From Burkholderiaceae bacterium (lineage in GTDB: Bacteria > Pseudomonadota > Gammaproteobacteria > Burkholderiales > Burkholderiaceae_F), in assembly GCA_013813185.1 (NCBI GenBank), contig JACCSD010000003.1:1-12385 (forward strand): 12,385 nt of DNA, read 5' to 3'. The notes beneath the pieces are model-generated. The model did not search any database and was not told the origin of the DNA. It was given only the letters and a program-made list of their open reading frames with translations. This document shows, in pieces, positions 1 to 6,574 of this stretch (the stretch's first letter is position 1; every line of letters starts with the position of its first letter). A program made the translations under genes and the position numbers.

Positions 1-638
1 CGTGCCAGGGTGACGGCGTCATCAAGGTCGAGATGCATTTTCTGCCCGACGTGTACGTGCCGTGCGATATCTGCCACGGCAAGCGCTACAACCGCGAGAC
101 GCTGGAGGTGCACTACAAAGGCAGGAGCATCGCCGATGTGCTCGACTCGACGGTCGAGGATGCGTTCGAGTTTTTCTACGCGGTTCCTAGCATCGCGCGC
201 AAGCTTCAAACGCTGATCGACGTCGGGCTCGCCTACATCAAGCTCGGCCAGAGCGCGGTCACGCTATCCGGCGGGGAAGCGCAGCGCGTAAAACTGTCGC
301 TTGAACTGTCGAAGCGCGACACCGGGCGCACGCTCTACATCCTCGACGAGCCGACCACCGGATTGCACTTTCACGACATCGCGCTATTGCTGAAGGTGCT
401 GCACCAGCTGCGCGATACCGGCAACACCGTGATCGTGATCGAACACAACCTCGATGTGATCAAGACGGCCGACTGGGTGATCGACCTCGGCCCCGAAGGC
501 GGCGGCGGCGGCGGCGAAATCATCGCCAGCGGAGCGCCCGAGGTCGTGGCAGCCAGCGAACGAAGCTATACCGGCCGATATCTTGCGACGGTGTTGCGGC
601 GGCAGCGCAGGACGGCGCCGGTGGCGGTCGCCGGGTGA
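1..638 (+). CDS. uvrA: UvrA, excinuclease ABC subunit A (3' part, 5' end outside window)
   Basis: UvrA is the DNA damage-recognising ATPase of nucleotide excision repair; it loads UvrB at lesions in the cytoplasm. The reading frame is already open at base 3, and about 211 C-terminal residues are present, so most of the protein lies to the left. Seen in order: the end of the second zinc module (a Cys in CQGDG at residue 1 of the fragment, then CDIC at 21-24), the ABC signature LSGGEAQRVKLSL at about 88-100, Walker B with catalytic Glu in ILDEPTTGL at about 113-121, and the switch histidine in VIEHNLDVIK at about 145-154. The loop after DLGPEG is six glycines encoded by six GGC codons (498-515), close to the glycine-rich loop usual here. 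The gene ends in TGA, 19 bases from the stop of the convergent gene, and no clear terminator is visible between them. Confidence 0.97.
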   Translation, partial: CQGDGVIKVEMHFLPDVYVPCDICHGKRYNRETLEVHYKGRSIADVLDSTVEDAFEFFYAVPSIARKLQTLIDVGLAYIKLGQSAVTLSGGEAQRVKLSLELSKRDTGRTLYILDEPTTGLHFHDIALLLKVLHQLRDTGNTVIVIEHNLDVIKTADWVIDLGPEGGGGGGEIIASGAPEVVAASERSYTGRYLATVLRRQRRTAPVAVAG

Positions 639-657
639 TCCCCCGCAGTTCTACCTG

Positions 658-1722
658 CTACCTGCGTTCGGCACGCGGCGCCGGTGCCGCCTTCAATGCA
701 TACTCCCCCGGCACCTTGAATAGTTCCGCACTCGGCTCTTCGCGCTTGATGTTCTCTAACCGATAAGTGCGCTCGCCGGTGCGCGGGTCCGCATGGCGCG
801 TGAAAACGACAACGTTCAGGTCGGGCGCGTGCCAGCGCTCCGAGACGATCTCGATCGGCAGTTTGTTACCGATACGTCCGGCCGGAATCGTCCACGTCGT
901 CTTCCTGCCCTCAGCGCGCACGCCGTCGAACTCGCGGCTACCGAGGGGCGTCGCGGTTCCCGGCCCGGGTGGAGGCAGCATCGCCGTCGAAGGCATCGAA
1001 GGAAACGCTGCACCTCCATCTTCCATACGGATCACTTCGACGTGGTCGGTGCGCATGTCCAGCCCTTGGGCTGCGTCGCTGTTCGTGATGCTGCGCGAGA
1101 TGACGACGTTACGCTCGCCACGGCGCTCCTCGCGCTCGCCGCGCATCCGCTCGGTGAACTCGCGCGCCCAGCGCCGCATGTCGTCCCCCCATGAGCGCGC
1201 TTCCTCCGGGCTCATTTGCGAGTGCGGCTTCGGCGACTGAGGCGCGGACGCGGCCCCCACCGGCGGAACGGCCGGGACCGAGGGCACGGGGGGCACCGGT
1301 GGCGTTTGCAGTCGAAGTGGAATCCTGAGTTCGCGCGCGCTTTGCCGCCGTGGATTCAGCACATAACCCTTGCCGGCAACCACGTCGTTGATGAACACCG
1401 CGCCGCCTGCCTGCTCCTGGCGCGTGCGCCCCTGACTGTCGCGATACAGCCTGCTCGACGAAATGCGTTCAATGCGATTACCGTCATTGAGCACTTGACG
1501 CGTTTCGTTGATCGCAGTGGCCGCATACGGCGCGCCCTTGATCACGCTGCGGCTTCCGAGCTCGGACGATACGAACATCATGACGTCGTCGCCAGCACCG
1601 AACGGAAACGCCGGGGGTAGCGGTGCAATCGGTGGTAGCGGAGGTACCGGCGGGACGGGTGTCTGCGCGTGCGTGACTACCGACGCTGTCAACAAGCACG
1701 CCGCAACAATCACTTTCGACAT
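658..1722 (-). CDS. Exported proline-rich protein of unknown function, third gene of the sigma-factor cassette
   Basis: No function can be assigned. From the chosen ATG at 1722 it has 354 residues. A signal peptide covers about 1-19 (MSKVIVAACLL to THA, probable cleavage THA|Q), so the protein should reach the periplasm or outer surface. Next come a proline tract (about 22-39, PVPPVPP type), a first conserved-looking block (KGAPYAATAINETRQVL, DGNRI, RLYRDSQGRTRQEQ, about 62-104), a second proline tract (about 141-155), a charged Arg/Glu-rich stretch likely helical (about 171-204), and a C-terminal block (REFDGVRAEGRKTTWTIPAG to SERWHAPDLNVVV, then GERTYRLENIKREEPSAELF, about 263-335). It resembles uncharacterised exported proteins recalled from proteobacteria and acidobacteria; this was not checked. 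The upstream ATG at 1737 overlaps the anti-sigma stop as ATGA, but the later ATG has a well-placed AAAGGA and starts exactly at the signal peptide. It is probably translated with the sigma and anti-sigma genes. Confidence 0.75.
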   Translation of the reverse strand: MSKVIVAACLLTASVVTHAQTPVPPVPPLPPIAPLPPAFPFGAGDDVMMFVSSELGSRSVIKGAPYAATAINETRQVLNDGNRIERISSSRLYRDSQGRTRQEQAGGAVFINDVVAGKGYVLNPRRQSARELRIPLRLQTPPVPPVPSVPAVPPVGAASAPQSPKPHSQMSPEEARSWGDDMRRWAREFTERMRGEREERRGERNVVISRSITNSDAAQGLDMRTDHVEVIRMEDGGAAFPSMPSTAMLPPPGPGTATPLGSREFDGVRAEGRKTTWTIPAGRIGNKLPIEIVSERWHAPDLNVVVFTRHADPRTGERTYRLENIKREEPSAELFKVPGEYALKAAPAPRAERR

Positions 1723-1728
1723 CACGTT

Positions 1729-1734
1729 TCCTTT
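1729..1734 (-). promoter_or_regulatory. Ribosome binding site deciding the start of the exported proline-rich protein
   Basis: On the minus strand AAAGGA lies six bases before the ATG at 1722. It sits downstream of the alternative ATG at 1737, so it supports the shorter form that begins directly at the signal peptide. It overlaps the stop region of the anti-sigma gene, consistent with translational coupling. Confidence 0.55.
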
Positions 1735-2240
1735 CATTCAGCAAAGCGCACGGCCAGCACCAGTCCGGTCGGTGACAACAGGAACTCCGCCCTGACCGGC
1801 TCGTCGGCACGCGCCGGATCAACCGGCAGGCCGTATTCGGACAGCGTCGCGGCTGCCACCTGTGAAGAAACGATGACCGCGGGCTCGGCCGCTATGGCCT
1901 CCGACGCGACCAGGGCAAGAAATGGCGTGCGCACCGCTGCCTCGCGCTGCGGCGCGTCGGGGACGAGCATCGCGATGCCCAGCGCAAGGACGAGCGTTGT
2001 CACGCCGACTAGCGCCGCAATGCGCCAACCGCGCGACCGCAGTAAAGCGAAGCGGGCTTGGTGGCTCAACGGACGGCGCAATGGCGGGACGACGCCGATG
2101 CGAGTGGCGGCGACCGACTGCAACGCCCTCATCTCGCGAATTCGCGCTAGCAGTTGCTGTTCGGCCAGCAGATCTGGAGCGCGCTGCGCCAGGTCGGTTC
2201 GCGCGGCGCTTAGCCAATCGTCGAGTCTTTTGTGTTCCAT
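1734..2240 (-). CDS. Single-pass membrane protein, probable anti-sigma factor
   Basis: This is a probable negative regulator of the ECF sigma factor encoded just upstream, inferred from position and topology. The 168-residue protein has a cytoplasmic N-terminal part rich in Arg, Leu and Glu (about 1-71), one membrane helix (about 72-93, WRIAALVGVTTLVLALGIAMLV) and a periplasmic tail of about 75 residues (TPFLALVASEAIAAEP, then LPVDPARADEPVRAEFLLSPTG). It contains no cysteine, so it cannot carry the HxxxCxxC zinc motif of ZAS-type anti-sigma factors, and no other anti-sigma fold is recognisable by eye. The start at 2240 is preferred because AGGG lies seven bases upstream and the sigma stop is 13 bases away; an ATG at 2270 would overlap the sigma gene and add ten residues. 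The stop overlaps the alternative ATG of the next gene as ATGA. The anti-sigma role is inference; the membrane topology is clear. Confidence 0.7.
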   Translation of the reverse strand: MEHKRLDDWLSAARTDLAQRAPDLLAEQQLLARIREMRALQSVAATRIGVVPPLRRPLSHQARFALLRSRGWRIAALVGVTTLVLALGIAMLVPDAPQREAAVRTPFLALVASEAIAAEPAVIVSSQVAAATLSEYGLPVDPARADEPVRAEFLLSPTGLVLAVRFAE

Positions 2241-2247
2241 CGCTTGA

Positions 2248-2251
2248 CCCT
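2248..2251 (-). promoter_or_regulatory. Ribosome binding site deciding the start of the anti-sigma gene
   Basis: On the minus strand AGGG lies seven bases before the ATG at 2240 and directly after the sigma-factor stop codon TAG (2254-2256). This favours 2240 over the overlapping ATG at 2270. Confidence 0.45.
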
Positions 2252-2253
2252 GC

Positions 2254-2898
2254 CTATTCACTTTTTTCATTCAGCAACTGCGCCAACTTCAACTTGGCGC
2301 GCGAGAGCCGCGAGCGCACCGTCCCCAGCTCGATGCCCGCGATCGCGGCGGTATCGGAATACGACATTTCCTGCAGCTCGACCAGGATCAACACATCGCG
2401 AAAGATCGGCGGCAACTTGCGAATCGCGCCGTACAGCGTTTGCAGCGCGCGCGCCCGCTCCAATCGTTCGTACGGCATCGCCGGCGCGTCATGCGCGGCG
2501 TGCGCTTCGACCAGTGCGTCGAAATCGTCGACGCTCTGCATGCGCGAATCGATCGCGCGATACGCTCGAAAGCGCGCAATGCCGCACAGATAGGCCGCGA
2601 GCGATCCACGCGCCGCGTCGTACCCTTTGGGAGCACTCAGCAGCTCGACGAACACGTCCTGCGTGATGTCGGCCGCCTGCGCCGCAGAGCCCGTGAGAAG
2701 CCAGGCGAATCGATACACCGCTGCCCGGTGGCGACGATAAAGCGCAGTAAACGCACGTTCGTCGCCGGACCACGCGGACCGCAGCTCGCGGACTTCGTCT
2801 TCGTGCTCCACTGCATCGAGCACGGACGCTGGCGGCGCGGGCGCAGACACTGCACACCCGGATGGATCGAAAGCCACAGAGCTCCTCGCGTTGCTCAT
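2254..2898 (-). CDS. RNA polymerase sigma factor, ECF (sigma-70 family, group 4) type
   Basis: An alternative sigma factor that would direct RNA polymerase to a small regulon, usually in response to an envelope or stress signal. The 214 residues hold a non-conserved N-terminal extension (about 1-36), sigma region 2 (about 46-115, ERAFTALYRRHRAAVYRFAWLL, then ADITQDVFVELL), a linker, and region 4 (about 155-208, AIRKLPPIFRDVLILVELQE, then the helix-turn-helix SYSDTAAIAGIELGTVRSRLSRAK). Regions 1.2 and 3 are absent, as in ECF factors. The ATG at 2898 has no strong ribosome binding site. A GTG at 2877 has AGGAG four bases upstream and is a plausible alternative start seven codons in. It is followed by a single-pass membrane protein, the usual sigma/anti-sigma arrangement, and lies 59 bases after the Kef antiporter. 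The regulon and signal cannot be read from this window. Confidence 0.9.
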   Translation of the reverse strand: MSNARSSVAFDPSGCAVSAPAPPASVLDAVEHEDEVRELRSAWSGDERAFTALYRRHRAAVYRFAWLLTGSAAQAADITQDVFVELLSAPKGYDAARGSLAAYLCGIARFRAYRAIDSRMQSVDDFDALVEAHAAHDAPAMPYERLERARALQTLYGAIRKLPPIFRDVLILVELQEMSYSDTAAIAGIELGTVRSRLSRAKLKLAQLLNEKSE

Positions 2899-2957
2899 CT
2901 ACCGGCTATTGCGTGCAGCGGCGCCGAACGTTCCCGCTGAAAGCGTCAAATCGACGA

Positions 2958-4940
2958 TTACTTTTGCAGCAGCCGTTGCTCGGCCCGTGCCAACGCTTCG
3001 GGAACGCCGCGCAGCACGACGATATCGCCCGCCTGCAATCGCATATCGGGGCTGGGATCGGCGCCGCGAATTCCACGCCGCCGCACCGACGTGACTTCAG
3101 CGCCGATCGCGGCCAGATCGAGAACGCGTAACGCTTCGCCCACCGCCGCCGCATCTGCATCGATCGGCACGGAATGCAGGCGCTCGTGTTCTTCGTCGTC
3201 GATGGCGTCCTCGTCGTCGCCGATGCTGTGGAAGTGCCCCCGCAACAGCCGATAGCGCTGGTCGCGCGCCTCGCGCACCCGCTTGACGACGCGGGACAAC
3301 GGGACGCCGAGCAGCACCAGCGCGTGCGAGCCCAGCATCAGGCTGCCTTCGAGAATCTCCGGCACGACCTCGGTGGCGCCGGCGCGCGTGAGCCGCTCGA
3401 GGTCATGATCGTCCTGCGTGCGCACGATGACAGCCAGACTCGGATTCAGCTCGTGCACGTGATGCAGGACCTTTAACGCCGACTCCGTATCGTCATACGT
3501 GATCACCAGTGCGGAAGCGCGCGAAATCCCGGCTGCCACCAACGCCTCGCGCCGCCCCGCATCGCCGTAGACCACCGACTCGCCGGCGATGCCGGCCTCG
3601 CGCACGAGGTCGGGGTCGAGATCGAGAGCGACAAAGGCGATGCCTTCCTGCTCGAGCATCTTGGCAAGATGCTGTCCACTGCGCCCGAAGCCGCAGATCA
3701 CGACGTGCTTGTCGATCGCGATCGCCTGCTTCGCGATGTTTGCGATCTGCAGTGATTTGATCAACCACTCGGACGACACCAGCCGCAGCACGATGCGATC
3801 GGAGTACTGCAACAAGAGCGGTGCTGCCATCATCGAAAGCAGCATCGCGGCCAACACGACCTGCAGCACCAACGGATCGACAAGGCCGAGGCGGCCGGCC
3901 TGCCCGAGCAACACAAATCCGAACTCGCCTGCCGTTGCCAGCGCAAGCGCGGTCCGGACCGCGGTCCCGGCAGTCGCACCAAAGCCGCGTGCCAGAAGGA
4001 ATATCAGAGTGAACTTGAACGCGACCGGTAACACCAGCGCAAGCATGACCCAGCCAAAGTTGTCGATCACGACGCGCACGTTCAACAGCATTCCGATCGT
4101 CACGAAGAACAAGCCGAGCAGCACATCGCGAAACGGCTTGATGTCCTCTTCAACGCGATGCTTGAACTCCGTTTCGGAAATCAGCATGCCGGCAATGAAG
4201 GCGCCAAGCGCGAGCGACAGCCCGGCAATCTCGGTTAACCAAGCGAGTGCGAGCGTGACGAAAAGAAGGTTGAGAGTGAAAAGCTCCTGCGATTTGCGGC
4301 GCGCAACGGTCTGAAACCACCAGCGCATCACACGCTGGCCGCCGACCAGCAGCAGCGTCAACAGCACCGCAGCCTTGGCAAGCGCGATGGCCATCGTCTG
4401 CGCCAACGCGCCGGCCTCGGCACCGAGTGCCGGCACGATCACCAGCAGCGGGACGACAGCCAGATCCTGAAACAGCAGCACCCCGACGATGCGCCGGCCG
4501 TGCTCGCTGTCGAGCTGCATCCGCTCGGCCAGCATTTTCATCACGATCGCCGTCGACGACATCGCCAGCGCGCCCCCAAGCGCAAAGGCGCCCGCGAGCC
4601 CGACGTTGAAGTAGCGGCCGATCGCCCAACCGGCCGCGAGCGTCATCAGGATCGTCAAGAGAACCTGCGCGGCTCCCAGGCCGAGCACGATGCGCCGCAT
4701 CGCCCTTAGCTTCGCCAGCGAAAACTCAAGGCCGATCGAGAACATCAGGAACACGATTCCGAACTCGGCCAGGTAGCGGGCATCGGCGCTGTCGGGCAGC
4801 ATCGCGAGTGCATGCGGGCCGATCAGAATGCCAACGGTGAGATAAGCGAGCAGCGGCGGCAGATGCAACAGGCGAAACGCGACCACACCGCCCACCACGC
4901 ATGACAGCAGCAACAGCGCGAACTCAAGACCCGATGTCAT
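2958..4940 (-). CDS. Kef-type monovalent cation:proton antiporter (CPA2) with TrkA-N and TrkA-C domains
   Basis: An inner-membrane cation:proton antiporter of the CPA2 family, related to the KefB/KefC potassium efflux systems. The first about 385 of 660 residues form many hydrophobic helices. Family features include GILIGPHAL (about 37-45), FGIVFLMFSIGLEF (about 60-73), LAMSSTAIVMKML (about 125-137), the LLFQDLAVVPLL motif (about 155-166, with the Gln-Asp pair of the ion-binding region) and ATAGEFGFVLLG (about 335-346). The soluble part starts with a nucleotide-binding Rossmann fold (VVICGFGRSGQH, about 413-424) and ends with a TrkA-C domain (about 590-657). The two are joined by a very acidic stretch (about 574-586). 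The start at 4940 has only a weak GGTGA upstream but matches the family N-terminus. It is divergent from kdsD. Whether the ion is potassium, and whether glutathione gates it, cannot be told; calling it kefB or kefC would over-reach. Confidence 0.93.
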   Translation of the reverse strand: MTSGLEFALLLLSCVVGGVVAFRLLHLPPLLAYLTVGILIGPHALAMLPDSADARYLAEFGIVFLMFSIGLEFSLAKLRAMRRIVLGLGAAQVLLTILMTLAAGWAIGRYFNVGLAGAFALGGALAMSSTAIVMKMLAERMQLDSEHGRRIVGVLLFQDLAVVPLLVIVPALGAEAGALAQTMAIALAKAAVLLTLLLVGGQRVMRWWFQTVARRKSQELFTLNLLFVTLALAWLTEIAGLSLALGAFIAGMLISETEFKHRVEEDIKPFRDVLLGLFFVTIGMLLNVRVVIDNFGWVMLALVLPVAFKFTLIFLLARGFGATAGTAVRTALALATAGEFGFVLLGQAGRLGLVDPLVLQVVLAAMLLSMMAAPLLLQYSDRIVLRLVSSEWLIKSLQIANIAKQAIAIDKHVVICGFGRSGQHLAKMLEQEGIAFVALDLDPDLVREAGIAGESVVYGDAGRREALVAAGISRASALVITYDDTESALKVLHHVHELNPSLAVIVRTQDDHDLERLTRAGATEVVPEILEGSLMLGSHALVLLGVPLSRVVKRVREARDQRYRLLRGHFHSIGDDEDAIDDEEHERLHSVPIDADAAAVGEALRVLDLAAIGAEVTSVRRRGIRGADPSPDMRLQAGDIVVLRGVPEALARAEQRLLQK

Positions 4941-5005
4941 CGATCACCAGTCCGGGCGCGGGAACGCGCCGAGAGCAAAAGGCGTGCCAGAAGAAAGTTG
5001 CGGTG

Positions 5006-5033
5006 TATTATCGCTGGCCCCGACACTTTCAAA
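5006..5033. promoter_or_regulatory. Candidate overlapping divergent promoters for kdsD and the Kef antiporter
   Basis: In the 97-base region between the two divergent starts, TATTAT (5006-5011, plus strand) and GATAAT (5007-5012, minus strand) are two -10-like hexamers sharing five bases. For the minus strand a -35-like TTGAAA lies at 5027-5032, but the spacer is only 14-15 bases, shorter than ideal. No good -35 is seen for the plus strand. If used, the kdsD leader would be about 20 bases and the antiporter leader about 60 bases. Confidence 0.35.
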
Positions 5034-5037
5034 CTCC

Positions 5038-6027
5038 GTGACCTCTCCCAGCCTGGTTGCGACCCCTGGTGCACTCGCACTCGCCCGCGAGGTATTACAG
5101 ATTGAAGCGCAGGCAGTCGCCGCGTTAGCGGACCGCATCGACGGCGATTTTTCCCACGCTGTCGATCTGCTACTGGCTTGCACCGGTCGTGTCGTCGTCA
5201 GCGGTGTGGGCAAGAGCGGACACATCGCGCGCAAGATCGCCGCCACGCTCGCCTCGACCGGTACACCGTCCATGTTCGTGCACGCTGCCGAGGCCGCGCA
5301 CGGCGACCTCGGCATGATTACACGCGATGATGTGTTGCTGGCGCTTTCCTACTCGGGCGAGGGCGACGAATTGCTGACGATATTGCCGATTGCCAAGCGC
5401 CAGGGAACGCCGCTGATCGCAATCACGGGCAACTCGACCTCGGCGCTGGCAAAGCTGGCTGATGTGCACATCGATGTACGCGTCGAGAAGGAAGCCTGCC
5501 CGTTGAACCTCGCCCCGACATCATCGACCACCGCAATGCTGGCGATGGGGGATGCATTGGCGATCGCCTGCCTCGATGCACGCGGCTTCGGGCCGGAAGA
5601 TTTTGCGCGCGCTCATCCCGGCGGCGCACTCGGCCGCAAGCTGTTGACCTACGTGCGCGACGTGATGCGAACCGACGCGCAGATTCCGATCGTCGGCATC
5701 GGCGCCAGTGTGATGGATGCGCTGCACGAAATCACGCGCAAACAGATCGGCGTGACCGCAGTGGTCGATGCGAGCGGGAAGCTGGCGGGCATCTTTACCG
5801 ACGGCGATTTGCGGCGGCTGCTCGAGCGCGTAGGCGACGTCCGCGATATCGAAGTATCCGGTGTGATGACGCGCGACCCGCTGACGATCTCCCCGGACAG
5901 TCTGGCAGCCGAGGCGGCGCAGTTGATGGAGCAGCGGCGCAAGAATGTGCTGCTGGCCGTGGATCAATCGGGCCAATTGGTGGGCGCGATGAGCATGCCC
6001 GATCTTCTGGCGGCGAAAGTCATCTGA
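5038..6027 (+). CDS. kdsD: D-arabinose-5-phosphate isomerase KdsD
   Basis: Converts D-ribulose 5-phosphate to D-arabinose 5-phosphate, the first committed step toward Kdo for the lipopolysaccharide core, in the cytoplasm. The SIS sugar isomerase domain spans about 35-200 (SGVGKSGHIARKIAATLAST, HGDLGM, ALSYSGEGDELL, CPLNLAPTSSTTAMLAMGDALA, RAHPGGALGR). Two CBS domains follow (about 208-265 and 275-329, with GIFTDGDLRRLL at 251-262). With the GTG at 5038 as residue 1, Lys59, His88, Glu111, Glu152 and His193 fall at the positions recalled for the E. coli active site, and the length (329) is close to the E. coli enzyme (328). An upstream GTG at 4984 gives 18 more residues without family character, so the shorter form is preferred, although neither start has a convincing ribosome binding site. 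It is the first gene of the LPS/rpoN operon; its TGA abuts the kdsC ATG. Confidence 0.93.
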   Translation: MTSPSLVATPGALALAREVLQIEAQAVAALADRIDGDFSHAVDLLLACTGRVVVSGVGKSGHIARKIAATLASTGTPSMFVHAAEAAHGDLGMITRDDVLLALSYSGEGDELLTILPIAKRQGTPLIAITGNSTSALAKLADVHIDVRVEKEACPLNLAPTSSTTAMLAMGDALAIACLDARGFGPEDFARAHPGGALGRKLLTYVRDVMRTDAQIPIVGIGASVMDALHEITRKQIGVTAVVDASGKLAGIFTDGDLRRLLERVGDVRDIEVSGVMTRDPLTISPDSLAAEAAQLMEQRRKNVLLAVDQSGQLVGAMSMPDLLAAKVI

Positions 6028-6558
6028 ATGCTCACCAAGACGTTGTCGGCCGAACAACGCGCTGCTCGTGTGCGCTTGATGGTGCTCGATGTAGACGGTG
6101 TTCTGACCGATGGCCGGCTTTACTACGGGCCGCAAGGCGAAGCGATGAAGGTATTCGATGTGCGCGATGGGCACGGCATCAAGATGCTGATCAATAACGG
6201 CGTCGAGGTTGCGTTGTTGTCGGCACGCAGTTCCGACATCGTTGCGGCGCGCGCCCGCGAGCTCGGCATTTCGCGGGTCCTGCAGGGACATTCCGACAAG
6301 GCGAGCGCGTTTGCAGCGCTTCTCGCTGACGCGGCCATCGCCAGCGATGAATGCGGATACATGGGCGACGACCTGCCGGACCTGCCCGCAATGCGATCGG
6401 CCGGCTTTGCCGTGACCGTCGCCGACGCTTGCGATGCGGCCAAGTCCGCTGCGCACTGGGTCACGCCGCAGCCGGGCGGCCGCGGCGCAGTGCGAGCGCT
6501 CGCAGAGTTCACTCTGAAGGCCAAAGGCGTCGAAATAAATTCAATGGTGCGAGGATGA
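6028..6558 (+). CDS. kdsC: 3-deoxy-D-manno-octulosonate 8-phosphate phosphatase KdsC
   Basis: Hydrolyses Kdo 8-phosphate to Kdo and phosphate, the last step before CMP activation by KdsB. It is a cytoplasmic HAD-superfamily phosphatase of the capless C0 type; the 176 residues match the usual short length. Seen: the nucleophile motif VLDVDGVLTDG (about 19-29, Asp21 and Asp23), DVRDGHGIKML (about 44-54), the second HAD motif LLSARSS (about 63-69), a lysine at 91 in the GHSDKASAF segment, and the metal-binding GDDLPDLP (about 113-120). The C-terminal PGGRGAVRALAEF (about 149-161) is the tail expected to reach a neighbouring subunit's active site in the tetramer. The ATG follows the kdsD stop with no gap, so translation is probably coupled. 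KdsD and KdsC act in the same pathway, separated by KdsA, which is not in this window. Confidence 0.95.
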   Translation: MLTKTLSAEQRAARVRLMVLDVDGVLTDGRLYYGPQGEAMKVFDVRDGHGIKMLINNGVEVALLSARSSDIVAARARELGISRVLQGHSDKASAFAALLADAAIASDECGYMGDDLPDLPAMRSAGFAVTVADACDAAKSAAHWVTPQPGGRGAVRALAEFTLKAKGVEINSMVRG

Positions 6559-6574
6559 CGCAGGAGCGCACGTT

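Noticed and set aside
498..515. Six tandem GGC codons near the end of uvrA
   Set aside because: The loop after DLGPEG is normally glycine-rich in UvrA, so the tract fits the family; phase variation by this repeat would change length in whole codons only.
1669..2247. Plus-strand open frame (192 codons) opposite the anti-sigma gene
   Set aside because: It is Ser, Arg and Thr rich with no motif, while the minus strand encodes a clear membrane helix and coupled gene starts.
5521..6456. Long minus-strand open frame (311 codons) antisense to kdsD and kdsC
   Set aside because: It lies opposite two firmly identified genes, shows no recognisable motif and is rich in His, Arg and Gln, as expected from reading the reverse strand of GC-rich coding DNA.
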